DNA of 58,143 bases. Source: Bacteriovoracaceae bacterium (GTDB lineage: Bacteria > Bdellovibrionota > Bacteriovoracia > Bacteriovoracales > Bacteriovoracaceae). The position numbers and the translations under genes are program-made. The notes beneath the pieces are model-generated. The model was given only the letters and a program-made list of their open reading frames with translations, had not been told where the DNA came from and made no database searches. Where the stretch lies: contig CANCFT010000020.1 of the NCBI GenBank assembly GCA_947377285.1, positions 1 to 58,143 of the forward strand. Direction: 5' to 3'. Position 1 is the stretch's first letter. Every line of letters begins with the position of its first letter. Positions 17,387 through 24,438 of this stretch are shown one piece after another.

Positions 17387-18684
17387 TATTGTAATCGATG
17401 CTCCAACCGGTGTTCGATATCTCGAATCACTTCGTCAGTATGGGCCATACTTACAAATCCCACTTCGTAAGCATTTGGAGCAAGATAAATGCCACGCTCT
17501 AGTAAAACTTCGAATAAAATATTGAAATTTTCAACTAAATTTGCAGGTATATCAGAAAGTTTTTTAACTTCTAGACTTGGAACTATCCAAAATAATGAAG
17601 AGAAGTGAATAACTTGGAACATGGCAAACTGACCATTGTTAAAATGTTTCATCCAACTAGTTAGTAGGGCCACAATTTTTTCAGTTTGTTGTTCAATAAA
17701 TTTATAATTTTCAGGCGTCATTTGTTTAAGAGTTGAAAGTCCTCCAACCATGGCCAGAGGATTGGCACTTAAAGTTCCTGCTTGGTAAACTTTTCCAATT
17801 GGGGCCAAATGCTCCATAATAAATTTTGATGCACCAATTGCTCCTACGGGTAAACCACCACCAATAATTTTTCCTAAAGTCACTATGTCTGGTTTGATGC
17901 CAGTAATTTCTGCCATTCCACCAAAGGCCACTCGAAACCCTGAAATGACTTCGTCAAATATAAGTAAGGCACAAGTCTGGTCACAAATGTCTCGAAGAAA
18001 TTTTAAAAATTCTACTGGTTGAATCAACAGTCCGTTGTTGGCCGGGAGTGGTTCAACAATAATAGCAGCGATCTGATCTTTATAATCTTGAAAGCATTTT
18101 TTTACACCTTCAATATCTCCCAGTTCCAAAATTAAAGTGTCTTGGGCCACTCCTTCTGGAACACCAGCAGAAGATGCTTCTGCACTCCCCGCAAGGCCGG
18201 AGCCTGCTTTAATTAACATTGAATCCACATGGCCATGGTAGCAGCCATTAAATTTAATAATTTTATTTCTACCTGTCACTCCGCGAGCTAATCTCAAAGC
18301 TGTCATAACTGCTTCAGTTCCTGAATTCACAAATCTCAATTGTTCGACATGAGGTAATTTAGAAATGAGGAATTGGGCCAGCTCAAGTGAATAAGGCTCA
18401 CATGCTCCATAACTCCAGCCACGAGTTAACCCCGCGTGTAGGGCCTCTTCTACCTTAGGATTTCGGTGTCCTAAAATAAGTGGACCAAAACTCATGCAGA
18501 AATCTACATATTGTTTTCCATCAACATCATAAATATAAGCACCATCTGCTCGTTCAAAAAAACGAGGGGTAGTGTGTAGACCTTTAAAACTTCTTACTGG
18601 GGAGTGTACTCCTCCTGGAACTAAAAGTTTTGAAAGTGCAAAAAGTTTCTCTTGTTTTCCTTGGTGGTCATTTTTATCTGTCAT
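17386..18684 (-). CDS. hemL: glutamate-1-semialdehyde 2,1-aminomutase
   Basis: HemL converts glutamate-1-semialdehyde into 5-aminolevulinate using pyridoxal phosphate. The 432-residue protein has GGVHSPVRSFKG (24-35), the PLP lysine in TLGKIIGGGLPVGA (Lys272), LIFDEVISGFR and FNGCYHGHVD, all family signatures. The start overlaps the hemCD stop as ATGA. With hemA, hemCD and hemE in the same operon this is the C5 route to tetrapyrroles; hemB is not in this window. Confidence 0.97.
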   Translation of the reverse strand: MTDKNDHQGKQEKLFALSKLLVPGGVHSPVRSFKGLHTTPRFFERADGAYIYDVDGKQYVDFCMSFGPLILGHRNPKVEEALHAGLTRGWSYGACEPYSLELAQFLISKLPHVEQLRFVNSGTEAVMTALRLARGVTGRNKIIKFNGCYHGHVDSMLIKAGSGLAGSAEASSAGVPEGVAQDTLILELGDIEGVKKCFQDYKDQIAAIIVEPLPANNGLLIQPVEFLKFLRDICDQTCALLIFDEVISGFRVAFGGMAEITGIKPDIVTLGKIIGGGLPVGAIGASKFIMEHLAPIGKVYQAGTLSANPLAMVGGLSTLKQMTPENYKFIEQQTEKIVALLTSWMKHFNNGQFAMFQVIHFSSLFWIVPSLEVKKLSDIPANLVENFNILFEVLLERGIYLAPNAYEVGFVSMAHTDEVIRDIEHRLEHRLQ

Positions 18685-20189
18685 AGATTTATCCAGTTTT
18701 TAAATTCTGTCATGGAACTCATGGGGAGAATTTTGATTTTATGTTCAAGAAATTGTTGGTGTGTTTTTCCTAAACCACAAACGTGAATACGGTTTGTGAT
18801 GGCAGGAAATTTTTCAGTATAGGCCTTATATTGGTAAAAACTTGTCCAATAAAAGATATCTGTCTTTTGAATTTTTTCTTCAAAAGATTTATCGATTTTT
18901 GTTTCTATTGTTCGGGTGTAGCAAGGGATAACTTCACCTAAAGTTGATTCAGCTTGGTCATTTGAGAGAGTATATAATTTAGCTTTTGTATCAATCATGA
19001 GCGAGAGTGCGCGAGACTCTCGAAGTTTTTGGATTTCATCATCACCGAGTGAATCAGCAGTTGCATTAACCCAATATCCTTTTGCCGATAAGTCTCTCAT
19101 CGTTTTAACACCCGCTGACCAAAGTGTCTGTGGAGCCTTTTTAATAGCATCAATACAATGTTTAGAAGTTACATAGAGATGATTTGCCATTTCTAAATTG
19201 GCTTCAATCGGTATTTTTTTAACAAGGAGGTCATCACTAGGAAGGCCATTGAAAATAATAGGTTTAGTTTTTAAAACTGGCAGCTCTCTGCCTTCAAGGG
19301 TCGAAATATGAACAGGGTTATTTTCTAAAATTCCACGATGAACATGAACAAAATAATCACCTTTTTTCTTAACATTAATTCCAACGGCCAAGTGGCATCC
19401 ACCACCATATTTATTAAAGGCCAGTCTTTCTCTTGAAACTTCTTCTTTGGTAACTGCATCTTGCATTTGATGAAGTTTATTAAATAACTCATCATTGTCA
19501 TTTCGATTTAGAGCGCACTCTATTCCCAGGGCGCCTTGAGAGGCCGATGATGGGAAAACTGACTGTGGAAGAATCATAAAATTCATTCCCAATAATAATT
19601 TTTCTAATTCCAATCTTGAAGATTCTGTTAAGGCCAGTCTTTCAATTCCTGGCAAGGCCAAAACAATGGCGTCGTATTCATTATCTTGAAGTTTTTGAAT
19701 GCGAGTGTTGACGTTCCCACGCAATACTTTAGAAATGATTTTTAAGTGAGATCCGTTTGGAAGGTAGTCGGCCAAGCTCTGTTCTAAATTCACCATTCGT
19801 CGGGGGGAACTCGTTCCAACAATGAACTCACTTTTATTTTTAATTTCAGTGATTGTTTGTTTTTTTATGAGCATTATATCGTGAGCAAATGTTCTTTTAG
19901 TTACGGCCGCGAGTGTAATTCCATCAGGGCGGATAGAACCCAAATCTTTATAGGAGTGAACAACTAAATCGACTCGTCCTGAAAGTAAGGCTTCATCTAA
20001 TTCTTTAGTAAAAAAATCTTTTCCATCGAGTTGCCACAAAGGCGCATTGGTAATCATGTCCCCTTGGGTTTTGATGACGTCGAGTTCAAATGTATCACCT
20101 GTAAGGCGCTCTAATTCAACTTTGACTTGATTGCATTGAGTGAGGGCGAGAAGACTTCCTCGCGTTCCGATCTTATAATGTTTAGGCAA
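18681..20189 (-). CDS. hemCD: fused porphobilinogen deaminase - uroporphyrinogen-III synthase
   Basis: Residues 1 to about 310 are HemC: IGTRGSLLALTQ (7-18), VVHSYKDL, VGTSSPRR, VLRGNVNTR and the dipyrromethane-cofactor cysteine in GGGCHLAVG (Cys265). Standalone HemC is about 310 residues, and this protein is 502. The extra 190 residues resemble HemD: LYVTSKHCIDAI, LWSAGVKTMRDLSAKGYWV, FYWTSFYQYKAYTEKF and a terminal IHVCGLGKTHQQFLEHKIKI, matching the alternating lobes of uroporphyrinogen-III synthase. HemD sequences are weakly conserved, so that half is less certain than HemC. The start overlaps the hemA stop by 8 bases. Confidence 0.88.
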   Translation of the reverse strand: MPKHYKIGTRGSLLALTQCNQVKVELERLTGDTFELDVIKTQGDMITNAPLWQLDGKDFFTKELDEALLSGRVDLVVHSYKDLGSIRPDGITLAAVTKRTFAHDIMLIKKQTITEIKNKSEFIVGTSSPRRMVNLEQSLADYLPNGSHLKIISKVLRGNVNTRIQKLQDNEYDAIVLALPGIERLALTESSRLELEKLLLGMNFMILPQSVFPSSASQGALGIECALNRNDNDELFNKLHQMQDAVTKEEVSRERLAFNKYGGGCHLAVGINVKKKGDYFVHVHRGILENNPVHISTLEGRELPVLKTKPIIFNGLPSDDLLVKKIPIEANLEMANHLYVTSKHCIDAIKKAPQTLWSAGVKTMRDLSAKGYWVNATADSLGDDEIQKLRESRALSLMIDTKAKLYTLSNDQAESTLGEVIPCYTRTIETKIDKSFEEKIQKTDIFYWTSFYQYKAYTEKFPAITNRIHVCGLGKTHQQFLEHKIKILPMSSMTEFKNWINL

Positions 20190-21174
20190 GCTTTAACTCC
20201 TCCCATCCAAATGGGTGACTGATTGAAAAACTCTGTCTGCGATTTTCACAAAGTCTCACGATTGATTCTTTGGCGCATCGGATTTTTTCCATCTTCTCAA
20301 TATTCATCTTGGCACTTTGTCTGAAAATATCTTCCAGGCGAAATACACCGGCACTTTCTGTTAGATTAGTTTTTATCACAGAGGGAGAGCCTAGATCAAT
20401 AAAGAGTTTTAAGTCTCTTGCATTTGAAGGGGAGGATTTTAGAGAAGTTGAGGGCTGAGAATTTGACCATTGTTTAAAAAAGTCCTCATCAAAGAGAATC
20501 TCTTCACTGCCAATAGTGTTTATAATTGAATCAAATCTTTTATAACTATCAAAACTTTGCCAAGGAATCATTTCAAGTGAATGTTCAGCGCAAAGTTCAC
20601 TGACTTTTTGACTATTTCTTGCTGTCAAAAAGACTTTATGTTTCTTTTTTAAGAGCTTAATTACTTCAACAGCTAAAGATCCAGATCCAATCACCAAAAC
20701 GTCTGATTCACATGAACGAGTGTGAACTAATTTTCTAGCAATGCCAGCATAACTCATTTGACCTATTTCGGTTAAATGCTCTGTGCGAATTTTTTTTGAA
20801 TCTTGAAATAGTTTTTCAAGTAAGGTCATGGTGTTCGTATTTCTAAAGGGAAGATTGATATATTCTTGGTAGGCTTCTTTAAATTGACCGACGACTTCAT
20901 ATTCGGCCAGAACTTCACTTTTAAGTCCGCAAATAGTCTCCAAAAGAAAGATATAGGCAAGATCGCCATTATACATATCACGGATATCATTTTGGTCTTC
21001 GAGGTGGTAAAATGGCAATTGACCTGAGCCTAAAATTAAAGTTCTTTGGCAAGTTTTAAGGACAAACACTTCGCCGTTACTTGGGCGGACATTGGCCGTG
21101 GCTTTAAGGTTAATGACTGTTAGGTTATTGATCATGGAAATTAGTTTAACGCTAGACATATGTTTAATTGTCAT
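20182..21174 (-). CDS. hemA: glutamyl-tRNA reductase, short and divergent
   Basis: HemA reduces glutamyl-tRNA to glutamate-1-semialdehyde. The catalytic cysteine is in LKTCQRTLIL (Cys42; the usual motif is TCNR). ICGLKSEVLAEYEVVGQFKEAY matches the tRNA-binding ASGLDSLVLGE-type region split over residues 80-102, and VLVIGSGSLAVEVIKLL is the NADPH Rossmann turn. At 330 residues the protein stops shortly into what is normally the C-terminal dimerisation domain (about 85 residues missing). In-frame starts at 21174, 21159 and 21135 exist and none has a clear ribosome site. It is the first gene of the haem operon. Confidence 0.88.
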   Translation of the reverse strand: MTIKHMSSVKLISMINNLTVINLKATANVRPSNGEVFVLKTCQRTLILGSGQLPFYHLEDQNDIRDMYNGDLAYIFLLETICGLKSEVLAEYEVVGQFKEAYQEYINLPFRNTNTMTLLEKLFQDSKKIRTEHLTEIGQMSYAGIARKLVHTRSCESDVLVIGSGSLAVEVIKLLKKKHKVFLTARNSQKVSELCAEHSLEMIPWQSFDSYKRFDSIINTIGSEEILFDEDFFKQWSNSQPSTSLKSSPSNARDLKLFIDLGSPSVIKTNLTESAGVFRLEDIFRQSAKMNIEKMEKIRCAKESIVRLCENRRQSFSISHPFGWEELKLA

Positions 21175-21211
21175 AAAAGTGTAGATTCATTCTTTTTTTT
21201 GCAAAATTCTA

Positions 21212-21493
21212 ATGTTATGGTCAAAATCTATGAATACAGTCCTTTTAAGCCTTAAAGAATCTTTTTTAGCCTTTGACCGCAAAGTTGATGGATCTATTAG
21301 CTTTTTTATCAAGCATTATGGCAAAAGTCGCTTTATGGTGGCGATGTCTAAGAAAAGCCAATACTTAGGGATCGAAAAACTTTGGGAAAAAGGGCCTAAA
21401 GCTTTTGTGTATTTCTTTTTATTTTATTTAGTCAGAGACGCTATTCTTTATATCATTCTTCCGATCTTTTTCACCCGAGTTTCGAGTCATTAA
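21212..21493 (+). CDS. small membrane-associated protein, unknown
   Basis: This product has up to 93 residues; an internal ATG at 21230 would give 87. It has a basic N-terminal half (RFMVAMSKKSQYLGIEKLW) and one hydrophobic segment near the C-terminus (about 66-86, VYFFLFYLVRDAILYIILPI). It is divergent from hemA with 37 bases between and shares TTAA as stop with the convergent gene at 21490. No family was recognised and no good ribosome site precedes either start, so it is a moderate call. Confidence 0.45.
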   Translation: MLWSKSMNTVLLSLKESFLAFDRKVDGSISFFIKHYGKSRFMVAMSKKSQYLGIEKLWEKGPKAFVYFFLFYLVRDAILYIILPIFFTRVSSH

Positions 21494-22359
21494 ATATCCT
21501 GACAAGCATAGGGATCACTCTCGATAAAATCTTGCACACTTTTAAGTAAATCATGACATGCTGGAACGACTTGAGCTTCACGACGATTTATAGGTCCATA
21601 ATGACTTCTCGAAAGACGAAGCATCGTCATTGCATATTCAGTTGCAAACGCTGGGCAGGCTATATTAAATGCCTGGTAATCAGCTCCAGGGCCTGTGCCT
21701 AAAATATTAGGTGCTTTGCAACTAGTTCCTTGCTTAAAGACATCGAGAAAACATTTTTCAGGGGCCGCCTTATATTCGCTATAAAGTTTAGATAATTCAG
21801 GAGACAAAACCATTGAATCATAACTTGTTTGGAATGCTCCGGCCTCAGCAGCGCTTGATGGTCTATTTGATCCGGCAGAACGATCCCAGCCTTCACAGTA
21901 TGAGCCAGAACTTTCTCTCATTCCAAGCCCCATGCCTAATGTATAAAGTGCTCGCAGTGGCTCAACTCCAGCAGTACTTAAGGAAATTGGTAATGAGTTA
22001 AAAATGTTTTGATAATAAGTGAGTGCGTCTTTACTGGCGTTTGTTGATTTTTGAGCACTCATTAAAGTTGAGAGACTTGATTTATCTTTGAGGCGGCATA
22101 AACTTCTCGCATAACTTAAGGCCACACCCTTGATATATCCTGCCGGAGCACGACCTCGGCCAGTCCAAGAAGTTGAAATACATTTAGATTCGCTCGCAAG
22201 AGTTTTTATATGATCAATATAGGGGCCATCTTGTATTGGTGCTGTTTCAGGTGCAGGTTGAGATTGTACAGGAGGATTTTTTATAACTGGTAATTTTGCT
22301 CCGCGAGCATAAACTTGTGGAGCGACTAATAAAAGAATAAGAGTTAGAATTTTCATCAT
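21490..22359 (-). CDS. secreted lysozyme-like/transglycosylase-like protein
   Basis: The 289-residue product has a signal peptide ending VYA at about residue 18. After a Pro/Gln-rich linker, residues about 135-180 contain LGMGLGMRESSG (Glu149) and AGAFQTSYDS. A Glu followed by Ser-Ser-Gly and a later Gly-x-Phe/Met-Gln is the pattern of the lysozyme-like fold of lytic transglycosylases (ES-G and GLMQ motifs). Six or more cysteines suggest periplasmic disulphides. The family could not be named exactly; a peptidoglycan-cutting role is inferred from the motif and export signal. Confidence 0.6.
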   Translation of the reverse strand: MMKILTLILLLVAPQVYARGAKLPVIKNPPVQSQPAPETAPIQDGPYIDHIKTLASESKCISTSWTGRGRAPAGYIKGVALSYARSLCRLKDKSSLSTLMSAQKSTNASKDALTYYQNIFNSLPISLSTAGVEPLRALYTLGMGLGMRESSGSYCEGWDRSAGSNRPSSAAEAGAFQTSYDSMVLSPELSKLYSEYKAAPEKCFLDVFKQGTSCKAPNILGTGPGADYQAFNIACPAFATEYAMTMLRLSRSHYGPINRREAQVVPACHDLLKSVQDFIESDPYACQDI

Positions 22360-22457
22360 ATTTTTCCTAAGTTTTTTAAACCTATCGAGAAAAATAGCGA
22401 CGACCTTGATGACTAACTTTGAAAGGGAAAATTCTGCAAGTTCATACTAGGAGATAA

Positions 22458-22613
22458 ATGAAATTTTTAATTAAGTCTTTAGCCTCAACTCTCTTGGGAA
22501 TGCTTGGTGGATGGATAGGTGATTTTATTGGATTCTATGTTGGATTATTGCTGGGCTTTATTTTGAGTATAATAGGATGGTATTGGGCCAAGACATTACT
22601 TAAGAATTACTAG
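22458..22613 (+). CDS. 51-residue hydrophobic glycine-rich membrane protein
   Basis: The frame begins at ATG 22458 with a strong AGGAG site 4 bases upstream and ends TAG at 22611. The product is almost all one or two membrane helices with regularly spaced glycines (LLGMLGGWIGDFIGFYVGLL), a glycine-zipper-like pattern, flanked by a lysine near each end. No family was recognised. The strong ribosome site, membrane-protein composition and lack of any competing gene support it as real. Confidence 0.6.
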   Translation: MKFLIKSLASTLLGMLGGWIGDFIGFYVGLLLGFILSIIGWYWAKTLLKNY

Positions 22614-22654
22614 AACTTTTAAATAATATCTTGGCCCGTAAAATATATTGAAAT

Positions 22655-22927
22655 TTATTTTTGAGAAACGTTGCTTACACAAACATATCCATCAAAATAG
22701 CACGGCCATTGTTCAGAAGAAATAACGATACCAGGAACGGCCGTTTCGTTTTCAGCGCAACTTTTTGGGTCGGCAATATAAGTTACTCCGTCAATTTGAA
22801 TTGAACTTTCAGTTTGAATCGCTCTTGTTAATTCAAAACATGATGTATTGGCAGAATTAAATACACTTCCAGCAAATGCACTAGAAAATGAAAGTGAAAG
22901 AAAACTGATGACTAATAATTTTTTCAT
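22655..22927 (-). CDS. small secreted Cys-containing protein
   Basis: The ATG at 22927 has GGAG upstream and gives a signal peptide MKKLLVISFLSLSFSSAFA; the frame extends 4 codons further but needlessly. The mature part is about 70 residues with four cysteines (NTSCFEL, KSCAEN, WPCYFDG, YVCVS), suggesting two disulphides in a small periplasmic or secreted domain. No family was recognised. It follows the DUF481 gene on the same strand, about 80 bases away. Confidence 0.6.
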   Translation of the reverse strand: MKKLLVISFLSLSFSSAFAGSVFNSANTSCFELTRAIQTESSIQIDGVTYIADPKSCAENETAVPGIVISSEQWPCYFDGYVCVSNVSQK

Positions 22928-23009
22928 AAAAATCTCCAAATAGTATTAATTAATGAATTTAATACTTTTAAATAAGTCAGATCTCTTGGATCTGTCAATT
23001 TGGCTGTAA

Positions 23010-23714
23010 TTAATACTTAGCAACTAAGGCCGTAGTGAATAGCGAGTCAGTTTTCGCTAGTGCTCCGGGCGCCGGGAGGTTGTCATAGCGAAGAAGATAG
23101 CCCGATTTAATTGAAAAAATCTGATTGAGTGCTGCCGTTATGGAGAGTTCGGAATTCATTTGGTAATCTGAGGCGATGGTTAAATTTGGTAAATATTCAA
23201 ACCAAAATTGAGTAGAAACAAATTCGTTAAAATGTTTGAGGACTTCAGTATATCCTCTAAGGTAATGTAATTTATTTTGAGTTCCAGTTAATTGATTTTC
23301 AACTGTATATCGATAACCTAATTCAATATGGCAATTTAATTTTGTCTCTTGAATGAGAAAATACTTGGCGCCTAAATCTGAATTATATTTTTGATTAAAG
23401 CCTGCATATTTATCACTCTCAATCATTTCACCAATAAAAATTCCTAGCCTTTGGTTAAGGGATCGATCATATCGAAGTCCACCCGACCAAAAACGAGCAT
23501 TTTCAACTCCGTTAGTTTTGGTTTGCAAATAACGTCCGGTAAATTTAAAAAGATGGATTTCATGCAAATTCCAGCCTGCAATTTCTTTGGCATTCCAACT
23601 TTCTGAATCAGAGTTTCCGTGGGCCAATAAAATCCCAAGTTCCGATTCATTTGTTATGTTGGCAAAAGTTAAGGTTGATAAAAATAAAAAGAGACTCGCA
23701 ATCAGGATTTTCAT
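23010..23714 (-). CDS. DUF481-type outer-membrane beta-barrel
   Basis: The 234-residue protein has a signal peptide ending TFA at residue 18. The mature part consists of alternating amphipathic strands: LGILLAHGNSDSESW near the start, then LRYDRSLNQRLGIF, AKYFLIQETKL and a C-terminal aromatic LVAKY. A Gly-Asn-Ser/Thr motif early and a final aromatic are typical of DUF481 (YdiY-like) barrels, which are expected in the outer membrane. Function of the family is largely unknown. A decayed copy of this gene lies at 24240-24362. Confidence 0.75.
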   Translation of the reverse strand: MKILIASLFLFLSTLTFANITNESELGILLAHGNSDSESWNAKEIAGWNLHEIHLFKFTGRYLQTKTNGVENARFWSGGLRYDRSLNQRLGIFIGEMIESDKYAGFNQKYNSDLGAKYFLIQETKLNCHIELGYRYTVENQLTGTQNKLHYLRGYTEVLKHFNEFVSTQFWFEYLPNLTIASDYQMNSELSITAALNQIFSIKSGYLLRYDNLPAPGALAKTDSLFTTALVAKY

Positions 23715-23778
23715 TTGGACTCCTTGGTTGAGTAAGATTTATGAAATTAAAAGACTTTGATTTGGATGACAATACGGT

Positions 23779-23812
23779 GTGGGCCTAATTGGGTGTGATA
23801 GAGAAAAGTTAT
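23779..23812. repeat. 34-base direct repeat, copy 1 (upstream of DUF481 gene)
   Basis: This block, beginning GTGGGCCTAATTGGGTGTGA and ending AAGTTAT, is identical to 24329-24362. It lies 65 bases upstream of the DUF481 gene start on the minus strand, so it is probably part of that gene's promoter region. The second copy adjoins a decayed fragment of the same gene. Confidence 0.85.
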
Positions 23813-23960
23813 AATTTAATAATATAGTGTACAGAAATGGGCACTTCTTTAAATTAACCCTAGGACCGAGATCGAGTAGTTTTGATTACTTAAAAAGTAA
23901 TTTAGAGTTTTATTTATTATGAGTTAAGATCTCTCAAGTTACTAACCATTGGGAGTTTAA

Positions 23961-24221
23961 ATGAAATTAATATTGACCACAGTGTGCACTTTAGTTCTTA
24001 TATCATCTGCAATAGCAAAATCAACTGACAATAAAGTTCTAACTATTTCAAAACCTGTTAATCAAGAAGGCCAAATCAAGACACAAGAATTGCTCCCATG
24101 TCCTGCAGGAACTGTGACATATGGAGATTCGTGCAAAAAGACTAGTGAAATCTGTACAGATAAAGAAGGGCACAGAGGGTTGATTATGGCAGGTAAATGC
24201 AATATTGGTGCAAGACCATAA
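23961..24221 (+). CDS. small secreted protein, unknown
   Basis: The 86-residue product has a signal peptide MKLILTTVCTLVLISSAIA. The mature part contains four cysteines in PCPAGTV, DSCKKT, EICTDK and GKCNIG, likely paired. No family was recognised. The start has GGGAG at about -9. It sits between the intact DUF481 gene and a remnant of a second copy, on the opposite strand, which suggests that it lay inside, or was captured by, an old duplication. Confidence 0.6.
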   Translation: MKLILTTVCTLVLISSAIAKSTDNKVLTISKPVNQEGQIKTQELLPCPAGTVTYGDSCKKTSEICTDKEGHRGLIMAGKCNIGARP

Positions 24222-24239
24222 TTTTTTCTTGATTTAAGA

Positions 24240-24362
24240 CTGTATCTTTATCACTTTCAATCATTTTACCAATGAAAATTCCAGCCATTAATTTCATTGG
24301 CATTCCATCTTTCTGTATCAGATTTTCCGTGGGCCTAATTGGGTGTGATAGAGAAAAGTTAT
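24240..24362 (-). pseudogene. remnant of a second DUF481 gene with two internal deletions
   Basis: Bases 24244-24283 match 23406-23445 of the intact DUF481 gene with about five differences. Bases 24276-24335 match 23566-23625 with fewer than ten. Bases 24329-24362 are identical to 23779-23812 upstream of that gene. So the remnant keeps three pieces in the same order and strand, with the intervening coding parts removed. The joints fall at AAATTCC(T)AGCC and at GTGGGCC, short sequences present at both ends of each missing part in the intact copy. The frame is destroyed. This was worked out by eye. Confidence 0.8.
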
Positions 24363-24438
24363 TTAAATGTATTTCTAAGGGATTATAAATCGCTGCCTAC
24401 TATTTTTTGTATAAAAAAATGGAAAAATTAAATTGAGT

